Source: Ampullaceana balthica | Lineage: Eukaryota > Mollusca > Gastropoda > Lymnaeidae | Reading direction: 5' to 3' | Length of the DNA stretch: 64,000 nt | NCBI GenBank assembly: GCA_944989445.1 | Contig: CALYLW010001397.1 | Span: 212,894-276,893, forward strand | Part shown: piece by piece, positions 48,201 through 60,200 of the stretch | Numbering within the stretch: position 1 is the first letter of the stretch | Layout: every line of letters begins with the position of its first letter | Made by a program: the position numbers and the translations under genes | The notes under the pieces: model-generated | What the model saw: the letters and a program-made list of their open reading frames with translations, nothing else | Database searches by the model: none | Told to the model about the DNA's origin: nothing

Positions 48201-51200
48201 TCCTGTGGTTGGAATCGCTGATAACGGGACACATTTTTCTGCTAGCTCTTAGAAAGTAAGATGAAATAATCTTCTGTATAAAATGTCATGCATTCAAAAC
48301 AGTAAAAAAACCAAAAACAACAACCCCAATTATACTCACATCTTGCTGCACTTCTTTAGTTTACTACGCACTACATCAGGAAAAAAGTCTACAAATGGGA
48401 CAAAAAGCTTCACGTAGAGATGCGTAAGAGTTTCCTTGTAGCCAGCCAAACAAGTTAGGAGGATGATCATCTAACAAGAAATTATTGTTTATACTATTTA
48501 TATTGATTGATCTGGAAACGGGACACAGAAAAAATTATAAAATAAAGCTTACATTTAATTATGCAATGGTTAAATTCCATATATATTACTTCCCTGTTTA
48601 CAATTCAGAATATTTTTCTTATTTTCCCACAGCCTCGCCTATAAAGCCTTAGAGTTACCTTATAATTTTGAGAGGCATACTTTAATTACCGTACAATATC
48701 TCAATATGAACAAAATACATATTTAAATACTAAGAAAATAAAACATAAAAGGAGAAAAAGATACTTAGTATAATATGTGAACTTGATTTGTCTTTACACA
48801 CAATACTTCGTTGATATGCTATGCGGACTTGCTTTGTTTTTATATAAAACTTTTAAATATAATTATTCGTGCGGTAAAAGAAATCTAAAATGTAAGATGT
48901 TGCCCAGAAGAAACGTTCTACTTGTGACTAACTCGCACGGTAATGTAGGCAATACAAGTTGAGACAAGTATAAACAAATGTACTACAAAGATACATTTTG
49001 AATTGCATGATATAGAGAAATTATTAGAGATATTTTGAATTAGTTTAATTATTATTTTTAGTTAAGAATAAGCTAAACGAATTTTTCGGTTAAGTTAAAT
49101 TTGCTTCATTCTCTTTTATGATTATTGGTATTATCTATCTATAGTATTAATCTATCTATATAGTATTAATCTATCTATAGTATTAATATATCTATATATA
49201 TAATTATCTACGTTGCCCAACCATGCCGGACAGCATGCAGCTATGTGCAAACGAGCAAGACGAATTCTTTACGTCGCACAACCATCCTGGAAACAACGCA
49301 AGTATGTGCAAACAAGCATGACGAATGACCCTCGCTGGGGTCGACCAACGTCTCGATACCTTGCGCTAACTTGCATTGTTCCTTCACAGAATAACGTTAG
49401 ATTCGTAGTGTACTGTTTATCACGTCCGCCTTATACAGAAAAGGTCCTGGTTCAAGCCCCAGCCAAACAATTTTTTTTAATTTATAAAAATTTATGTTTC
49501 TGCCCCTTCTTTTACCCCTTTGTTGCCAACATGGCTGACCCTCGCTAGGGTCGGCCAATAACAGTTTATGGTTGCCAAGACAATGTGGTGAAAGGTATGT
49601 GCACGTTGATAACTACAGTGCGAATATCTCGAAACCAACAAATAGTCGGCAGTGCCCCCAAAAAAAGAAAACTGACTTTCACCCACGTTGTTTTGATTTC
49701 TTCGTGCTTTAGGTTTTGTCCGTTCTTTCACCACTTTCTTTGCACTCTCCATGAGCAAGTCTGCCGCGGGGCGTCTATACGTTGATAGGCGGAATTTTAA
49801 CGGAACCATAAATTTAACAGTTTACATCACCAACCAATCAGAAACCAATCGCTACATTTCACGTTTAAAATTTAAATCAAGCCAAATATTTTGTAAACCC
49901 TTTGTTCCTGTCAAGATTTCGAAAAAAAAATTCATTCATGTTATCTGTATATATAATTCTCTAAGTCACCCAAACATGCGGGACAACACGCAAGTATGTG
50001 CAAACGAGCATGACGAATGACCCTCGCTGGGTCGACCAATTCCTCGAGACCAACAATGGTGCTTGCGTTCACTTGCATTGTTCCTTCGCAGAATAACGTG
50101 ATATTCGTAGTGTACTGGTTATCACTTCTGCCTTATACGGGGAAGGTCTTATGTTCAAGCCCCAGCAAATTTTTTTTTACATGTCTGTTTGTGTCCGTTA
50201 TTTTACCCCTTTATTGCCAACATGGCTGACCCTCACTAGTGTTTGCCAATCACAGTTTATGGTTGGCAAGCTTATGTGGTAAAGGGTGGTGGGCAGGTAG
50301 GTAACCACAGTGCGAATGTCTCGAAACCAACAATGAGTCGGCAGTTCCCTTCAAACCGACGTTCACTCGCGTTGTTTCGATTTCTTTGTGCTGTTGTTTG
50401 AGTCCGTTCTTTCTCCACTTTCTTTGCACTCTCCAAGAGCATGTCCGCGGCGTATGCTACGCCGCGGGGCGTCTAGGTTTTTTAAAAATTAAAGTAACTT
50501 GAAGTCTTTTATTACAATTGCATCGTTCATGAAGCCATGAACTGATATAATATATTTTAAATAAAAAATTAAAATTGCATTATACATAATAAATTGTTAT
50601 CGTATTTGTTACAGACATGCCTTCTATACAGCATATTATTGCATCCTATGCTCCCTATTGTTTGTGTTTAGAGTTTTAAATTTTGGTTTTCATAGTTTCT
50701 TAAGACAACCCAACTACGATAGAAATCCGGACTGTAAGAATGAACATTTGTATGTGTTTGTTCTTGCATAAGGAAAAATAAAGTTCTTTTTATCCTTATG
50801 TCTATCTGAGGGCTGTATTAAGTTATCTTTGAGTTGTATTTCTAGATCAGAAATAATTGCTTTATGTATAATTACTACGATAATCTTTGTTCTTCTACCC
50901 TCTAGTGTTTCGAGGTTTAATGATTTAACTAATAGTGTTATTTTAGTGAATATTCTCCAATTAGGAAATCGACATCTTTTTTCAAAAATTTTAATTTGTT
51001 ATAATGTATATTTAGTTGATGGGTCCTATACAGAAGATGCATATATTAGTACAGGTCTCACCAAATTGAATTAGCATTTTATTTTTAAATGCTTATTTTA
51101 TCTGTAAAAGTTATTTCTATATGATCTAATGTTTTAATTGATTTTGTAATAACTTCATTGACATGGGGATTCCGCGATAGTTTGTCATTTATTATTACTT

Positions 51201-54200
51201 ACGTTTTGCAACAATATTATAAAAATATAATAGCCCAAGTCACTCACTCACCGTATGTGTAACGCTATGACGTCATTGTTAGAGCTTATATTTCAATACA
51301 AAGTGTGCTACGGGTGGTGCGCAAAATGATTAAAAATGATAGATTCTCGACTTTAAAAAATATTATATGACGTCATTGTTTCAGCTCATATTTTAGTATT
51401 TGGAAAAAGGAACTCAGTAAAAAGATGATTTGAGGATTGTTAATTATAAAAAAATTTGTGTACATTTCATGAATATTTGGTATTTATCAAACAAGAATAA
51501 GTTACTTGGGCTTTAGACAAAATAAGTGTGCAACGTAGACGCTCTACAATCTCTCTTATAAAATACTTTGTGTACATTTCAGTAAGTTTAATATTTCGTA
51601 TTTATCAAACAAGTTTAAGGTTGTTTGGCTTTTCAAAAAAGAGGGCGCCATAGGCACCCTAAAAAAGTGGGCGTCGTAGGTGCGACGGCGCCTTAGCACA
51701 ACCTAGTTATATATATACTTTTCTATGTATGTTCGTAACGCTACTTGCGTCCAGCGATGCGCTAAAAAGCCAGTGAAAAAAAATTACTGCACCAAAAATA
51801 GCTCTTTTCGAACGTCGCATAAAATGGTTCAATTAAATTTTTCTCTCTACACTTTCTGATTATCACTATTAAAAAGAGGCAGTTGTCTGTGCTAGCCTCG
51901 ATTGTCTGTGCGGCCTCGATAGCCGATTGGTCCCTCAAATTCCTACAGCCACTCAATAGCAGAGAAAAATTAAATCTCATTTACATATTGAACAAAATTT
52001 ACCCGGACATTCAAAATGAGTTATTTTTTGGGCAGTATTTTTCCAAGACTTTATATTGAGCGGTGTGCGTTGGGATTTACACTCAAAAATTGTGTTTTTA
52101 CGGGTTATTTATTATAACTATAATGTAGAATATTTTTAACGTCATACATATGTATGGCCTCTCGACAAACGCAGTGTAGAGGAGGTAGGGTCCCTCGACA
52201 AAGCGAAGTGGTGGGGAGGTAGGGTCTCTGGACAGACCGCGGTGTGGGGGGAAGTAGGGTCTTTCGATCGACAGACTGCGGTGTGGGGGTGAGTTGGGGT
52301 CTCTTGTCAAAACGACGACTTGTGACGTTTCAATTGTCATTTTGGAGTCAGTTGATGTGGATGTTGTGATGTCTTACCATGCATTTCACAGGTCACTCTA
52401 CACTTATTCACGTCCTTGGACGAGATTTGTTTCTAGTGTACTATCTAGCTCTCCGGCAAAAGGGACCATTAAAAAAAAACTATATAAAATCGTCTACAGG
52501 GTAAGAGGGACCATCGGTAACTCATAATTATATTTTTATCTTGAAAACGTCCGTCATTTATGACGTGTAATGCACTAGTTATTAATATAATTGTATAATC
52601 TAAGCTATTTAAAAAAAAATTCTTTTAACATTAAATTGTGTCCGAAAGATTTATTAAAATCTCCATCTAAACATAAAGATAATCCAAAAATTAAATATGG
52701 AAATGTACACGATGAATTACAAAAAATATGTAATTAGATATCCATTTTTTACCTATTCCATATGTTGGCGAACCTTATAACAATAAAACGTTTTGAGGAG
52801 CTTAGTTCCAATCTACACAATAAATATTATTTAGACTTGATCCTACCTGAGACTTTAATTCCATGTCTACAAAATCAACCCTCCAAAAGAAATGGTAAAG
52901 TGGCATAGCCGGGGCTAAAAGAGAACGAAGATCCGTGAAAGGGTCGTCAAGTACAAGTTTCACGAGCAATGCTGGGTGCGTATTTACCAGATCTTGCCAT
53001 ACTGTATTACTTATCACGTGGTCTGTTGGAGAAAAAATTACAATAGGTTGTTTAAAGAATATGTTAGAACAATTTAAAACTCGTCTGTTTGACTTGACTG
53101 TGTGACGTAACTGCGTGTCTCAACCATGTGAATTGACTATGACTTGAAATTGTGACTGTTCGGTGATGTACGTGAGGACTATTTGTCCTGGCATCACAGA
53201 TGACCTGAAGTCTATAAATGATACTAAAAAAACTGGAATAACTTTTACATAGCTTAACAGACTGAAGATTGACAGTGCATGCCTTCAAGAAACTAGGCTC
53301 AAAGACAGCGGCTCATTAAAGGAGACAAAGTACAAATTCTTCTTGCAAGGCAGACCTACAGACAAACCAAAACAGCATGGTGTAGGATTTGCATTTAAGA
53401 ACACCCTCCTATCATTCATTGAACCCCCATCATCAGGCACGGAGATGATCATTACTCTAAGACTCAGAACAGCCGCGGGCCAAGCAATCACTCTCTTTTC
53501 AACACCGGAAGAGAAGGACCAATTCTACGGAACTTTAGACCAGGCTATAGCCAGCATCCACAAACATTAGGCAATTTATCTCCTAGGAGATTTCTGTGCT
53601 AGAGTGGCAAACGACCACTAAGTCTGACCCACATATCATGGTCTTTTTGAAAGGGGAAAGCTAAATAAGAATGGGCAGAGGCTGCTGAAACTGTGCAGCT
53701 CACGAGGCTTGTGTGTGACCAACACTTTCTTTAAATGAAAATATATACACCAAGTTTCTTTGAGACACCCTGTATCGCACCATTGAAACCAGCTGAATCT
53801 CATCATCACCAGGCGTGCATAACCTGCTAATGTTCTACTCTTTATCACAGAGCCGACTGCGACACGGATCAATCCCTCGTGGCCAGCAAGGTGCTAATAA
53901 TTGGGAAAACGTGTACCATACCAAGAAAAAGAGATTTCTACTCATCAACACCTTCAGCATGGAAGACCTTGTGAAAACGCAGCTGTTCACAGAAAACGTT
54001 CATGAAGATCTCTCAAAGACACAATTTACTTCCAATGGACGCATCTCAGAGAAACGATCTATACATCAGCATTAAACGCTTTTGTCAAAAAATCCAGCAT
54101 ACAGTCATCTGCAGACATGGCTAAGTATGAGAACATTAAAAGGCAACTGGCCCTTTGATGTCCAAGGTTGCCCCCTTAAAGTCCAAAAGTGGAGAAATTA

Positions 54201-57200
54201 TTCAAGACCAGGTCAGCGCAGTTAAAACGGTGGATAGAGCATTATCTGGAACTGTATGCAACAGTCACCACATTCTCCAGCACTGCTCTAGATGACATCC
54301 CTGTTATGCCACTAATGAAAGAACTGGATGTCCAGCCCCCACGGGAAGATCTGAGCAAAGCAATTGACTCCCTGGCTTGTGGAAAAGCCCCTGGGAATGA
54401 TGGCATACCACCAGAAAGTCTAAGGACAGTTCTACTCCAGCCCTTGCAAGAGCTTCTGTCCCTCTGCTGGGAACAGGGCTATATTCCTAGGACCTAAAAG
54501 AGGCAATTATCGTGAAACTATATAAGAACAAAAGTGACTGCAATAACTATCGAGGCATTTCACTGCTTAGTATTGTACGAAAACCTTTTGCCCGTGTCTT
54601 ACTAACACGATTACAGAGTTTAGCCTCATGAGTTTATCAAGAGTCTCAGTGCGGTTTCCAGGCTAGTCAGTCAAATATAGACATGGTGTTCTCCATTCAG
54701 CAGTTCCAGGAAAACTGCAGAGAGCAGCAGATGCTAATATACATCGCCTTTGTGGATCTTACGAAAGATTTTGATTTAGTCAGTGGCAGCAGGCTATTTC
54801 AAATCCTTGAACAAATTGGCTGTCCCACACACCTATTTGCCGTCATTAGACAGTTGCATGAAAATATACAGGGCACAGTGCTGATCGATGGACCTACGTC
54901 AGAAGCAATACCAGTCAGCAGCGGAGTTAAACAAAGTTGTGTATTCGCACCAACACTGTTCGCAATATTCTTTCCATATTGCTTCTATACGTATTCAATG
55001 TTAGCAGTGGTGGAATCTGGCTACACACCAGAGCTGATGGAGGACTTTCAACACTGCCCGCTTACGAGCTAAAACTAAAACGTCAGATGTCCTTATTCGT
55101 TAGCTGCATTTTGCGGACGATGTGGCACTGATAGCACATACAGAAACTGGTTTACAACAACTTCAGTCATGCTTGTCCAATGACTGTAAAGAGTTTTGTC
55201 TTCAAATCAGCTTGAAAAAGACAAAAATCATGGCATACGTTTTCCTCCTATCATCAATATCGACAATGAAAACTTTGAGGTTGTGGACAGCTTCACCTAC
55301 GTGGGGTCCAACGTTTCCAACTCACTGTCCACTGAAGACGAAATAAACAGTAGAATTGGCAAAGGTATTGACATAATGGCTAAACTAAATAAACGGGTTT
55401 GGCAAGATATCAAGCTAACGGTGAAAAACCAAACTGTGTGTCTATCGAGCCTGTGTCATCAATACGCTGCTATACTGAAGCGAGACATGTTCCTCTTATT
55501 CATCCCATGAGTGCAAGATTAATAGCTTCCACTTAATGTGCATGCGTCTCATCCTTGGCACAAGTTACTGGCAATTCAAGCAAAAGACAGATCTACGTGG
55601 TGCAAGTTGTCATAGAAAGCGTCATAGTAGCCGAGGAAAGAATGGATGGAGGAGGCTACAGACAGAAGAGCTAGAAGAAAGGACAAAACATTGGGAAGCA
55701 CATAATTCTTGTGCAAAAGCTGTGGAAAAGACTGTCACTCAAGGATAATACTGCACAGACACACGAGGAAATGCAACCCAACCCAATGGTGATGCACCAT
55801 CGTCTCTCTAGAAAGGATGCCGATGATGATGATGATACAGATAAACTAAAAAGTCATTAATTTAATTACAAATACCTTCGATCGATCTGAAATTAAAATG
55901 CAATGCATTGCTAGGCGTTACAAGTCTAAGTGAACATTTTCAGCTCACTAGCGTCACGGAAAGTGTCCATTTTCGAACTTTGTTTTTTCGCCCGCACGAC
56001 AAAGACAGACGGCGGTGAAGTTAATACAAGGGATTTAAAAATAACACAGAAGCCAGTGCATATGGCTATATCCCGCTTGAATGTGAGATGACTTTTCTAT
56101 TCAACAATACAATCAGCGTTGCAGGTTTTTTTTTCTTTCTGGATGTTATGCAGTTAGTTAAGAGGCAATTCCAACAGAATACTAATGCAGTTATCTAGTC
56201 TCGATTGTCTTAAAGAAACTACACATGCATTTACTTTTCTGTTAGTCTTATTTAGTAGAGGACGCAACTAACCCAGTGCACAAATAGCCTTCTGATATGT
56301 GTGATTGAATAAATTTAGATATCTGATCTGTCACTATCAACCTTTTTAAACTTAGAGAACTTATATAATATAAATTAATATTTCCCGAAGCTCAAAAGGA
56401 ATTTAAATCTTTCCCATTGCATCTTCCGAAAATTAAGCCCAGAAAGGAATTCGATTAATATTTTGTACTGTTGAAATATAAAATATGAATATTTGTTATA
56501 TACCTTGTACCCAAACCTTAATCTTAAGGATGCAAAGATGCGGACATGTGTTGCTCCAGCATGTTAACAGATCATCCGACATGATCTCAAAGCCCAGTGA
56601 AACTTTCTTTAGGTTAATGAACTTCTGAAATGATATGAATAGAAAATTTCACACCGAATGAAGCTAAACGTCTTAAATGATCATTATAAAAAGCATCAAC
56701 TTGAGCCAGGTATCGATTCAACGCTGCGTAAAGTCAGGCCCATCCTTAGCCCCGTGTGCTTTAAAAAAACTGCATATTAGTATATTTATTTAACATGTTA
56801 GTATAGTTATATAAGATCTTAGTATATCTATAGTCCATGTAAGTATATCCTTATAAAATGTTAGTATATCTATATGATATGTTAGTATATGTATTTAACA
56901 TTTTGGTTTACGTAAAAATGCGGTTTACATATATTGCATGTTAGTGTAAACCACAATCCGTAAAAAAATCAAATCTTCGTTTTATGTGTAAATTGTAAGC
57001 AAACAACTGTAAATAAAATTTAATAAAAATTCCTGTTGCACAAATTCCAAAAACTTGTTTTTGACTATACATCCTTTAAGTACGAGACATAACTAAAAGA
57101 ATGTTCATGATAATACGCAGCGCAAGACCATCCAATAATACAAAATTGCAGTTGTGTCGTAAAACATGCTTAATATAATACGCACCGATCAGAAATATGT

Positions 57201-60200
57201 TTATAAAAAGTGTTGTCAATAAAATGCGCACCTTATTACGCGACACAAAGGTTATTCAATATAATACGCACCGCGACGCTCTATCTCAAAAAATAACATG
57301 ATACATAGAAATAAATAAAATAATCTAAAAAATCAATAATTTAATTACAGAACATGCGATCGATCTGAAATTTTGATACATTGTTTTTATCATCGGCACG
57401 AACTGCCTGCAAAATAACAGCTCTGTAGCTTACGAGCAAGTGGGTTAAAAATCGATCCAAAGTTTTGGCGACAAGCAAGCAAACAATCAACCAAACATAA
57501 ACCATGAGTTAATATAAAGGATTTAAAAATAACTGACAATCACCTTGAGTTCAGGGATTGCTGTTTCCAAGCTGTTGAACCGTAACTCATAGTCAAACAA
57601 TCCTTCCAAAAAAAGATTTTGAAGAGAATGGCTAGTGGAATCAGCTAAGCATTTTAGAAATTTTATACCTCTGTGTGTGGTTAAAAAGGACATATCCATA
57701 GAGAATTCCTTGAAAAAATGAAACCAAACAATAATTATTTTACGTATTAATTGTAAAAGAAAAAAAAATAATGCTAAAATTTAGGTCGAAAATAACTCCA
57801 CGGAAATATGTGTTCGTGTGAGCAAGTTTCTTATCTTTAATGACAACTGTTTTTTTTATAAATCTAATTAACAGTTTGACAAAAGGCATTGAAAAGGTTG
57901 TCCGATTCAATTTTTACAATGTACTTAATTAATAACTTAACGTACTTAGGTATGTAAAGCCTAAAACAAAGGAAGCAAACAAACTCACTTTTAATCCGTG
58001 ATGTGTTAAACAGCAAAGCATTCCCCTTTTTATCTTCTCTTATCTTATCTGTTACGGACACTTTTTCTATACAAAAGATTATTGCGTCCTACGCTTATCT
58101 ATGGTTTGTGTTTAGTTCTGTATTCTCATTAGAGTTTTAAATGTTGATAAAGTGTTTGTTTTCTTTGTTTCTTCAGTTAACCCATTCCACGCCTGAATTC
58201 AGGACGGGAAGAAAGAAAATGTGTATGTGTTTGTTCTTGCATACGGAATAAGAAAGATGTTTTGATCCTTAAGTATATCTGAGGGTTGTATTAAGTTTTG
58301 TTTGTGTTTTATTTATAAATTAGAATTAATTGCTTTATTTATAATTACAACTGTACTCTTAATTGTTCTGTCCTCTAGTGTTTCAAGGTTTAATGATTTA
58401 ATTAATGGTGTTACTATTGTTGATTTTGATTTTGAATATTCTCCTATAATGAATCTGACAGCTACTTTTATGATTTTTAAAAAAAAAGTTTATAAATGTT
58501 TTCTTTGGTGGATGTGTTCCATAAAAATGCATATTTTAGTGCATTACTCACCAAGGAGAGATAGCATTTTAGTTTAAACGTCTATTACATTTATAAACTT
58601 TTCTTTTTATAAGGTCTAAGGTTTTGTTAGATTGTTTAATTACTTCATTGACATGGGGATTTCATGATAGTTTCTTATTTATTATGACTTCTTAGTATTT
58701 TGTATCTTTAGTTTGGTTTAGTTCTTTTCCATGAATGTAATATTTTGAATTTATTTGTTTCTTTTTCTTTGTTACTCTTAACTGTTGAAACTTTTCTGGA
58801 TGGAAAGACATACTCCATTTAGTTTTCCATTCTATCAATTCATCTAAGCTTTTTGTAAAATTTTGCCATCTTGGTCTAATTTAATTGTTCTATAGATTAT
58901 ACAATCATCCGCAAATAACCTAATTTTTGTTCCTGTGTAGATTTTGTTGGCTAAATTATTTATATAAATTAAAAAGAGTAAGGGACCTATAACAGTCCCT
59001 TGTGCAACTCCTTAGTTAAACTTTATTGGTGCAGATTTAGATCCGTTAATTATTATAGTTTGCTCACTACCCAAAAAGAAAGTCTTGGATAGTGATGTAA
59101 GGGTCACCTGAGACTCCAAATTAGTTAACTTGTTAAATTAAACTTTGGTGGTGAACTTTGTCAAATGCTTTTGAGGAGACTGGTAATATTGTATCGATTT
59201 GATCATTATTGTCTAAGCCTTTTAATAGTTCATCTATAAAACCTATTAATTGTGTTTTACGTGATCTGTTTTTTTTCTAAGATCAATACTTACCTCCAAA
59301 GACCGCTGGTTAATTATTAATCCCTTTAATGGTTTTAGTACATCAACATTCGTCTCTTTGCCTTCAACCCAAAAACAATCAAAGTTTACTCGGAGACTTC
59401 TCAAGTTGGCGTCATCCAACAATCTTGTAAACGCCGACCAATCAGTGAAGATTTCTAGAGTTGTTTTGTCCAGATAAATTTCAACATCTTTGAGGTAATG
59501 AGAGAAGGAATTTCCGAATTGTATGGCTTGCGTACCTGATGAGAATTTAATTAAAGATTGCATTTTTCTGTTGTTTAAATGATAAATTCATTATTATAAA
59601 TATATATAGAAAAAAGACAACAGACAATTATTCAAATCTGTCCAAGTAACATTTAAAGACAATTATTTGAGAAATTAATAAAATTTATTTGGGGTGTGCA
59701 TGGTTAACAACAGGCCTTGAAATAGCCAATATGTTTGGAAGAAAATCAGCTGCCCTGAGTGCTCTTCACGGGTCTTCCCGGAAGACCCTCTATTCTATCT
59801 GGCTTTGAAATTAATGGAGCAATCTTACTTCACCTCCAGTAACCACACATGACGATTCTTTCCATATGGAATATCCCAATTCGATTGCACGCTTGGGCCT
59901 CGTTTCAATGAACTCAAATTGAGCCTTTCTCCACAAAACTGGATCTCGAAAACAAAGGTGCCAGGACTCACATACCTAAACAAGAAGCAACGTTTTTATT
60001 TTTAATGCTCTACGCAAGCTAGAAATTGATTCCAATAATAGTTTACGAAAAAACAACTATGGATCAAACTGCATAAAGAAATACGCTTTTTAAACAAAAA
60101 ATATCGATTTACTTATAGAACAAGCTATTGAAGAACAATTTATAGATCATAATTCGAAAGAAAAAAATAAATTTTAAACACATTTTTTCCACATGGTTAG

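Noticed and set aside
49395..49468. Functional tRNA-Val gene
   Set aside because: The anticodon arm and acceptor stem are degraded and the segment is embedded in a repeated Helitron; both copies differ at conserved positions.
52098..52340. Protein-coding frame with RPYFPPHRGLS repeats
   Set aside because: It reflects a degenerate tandem repeat of about 38 bp.
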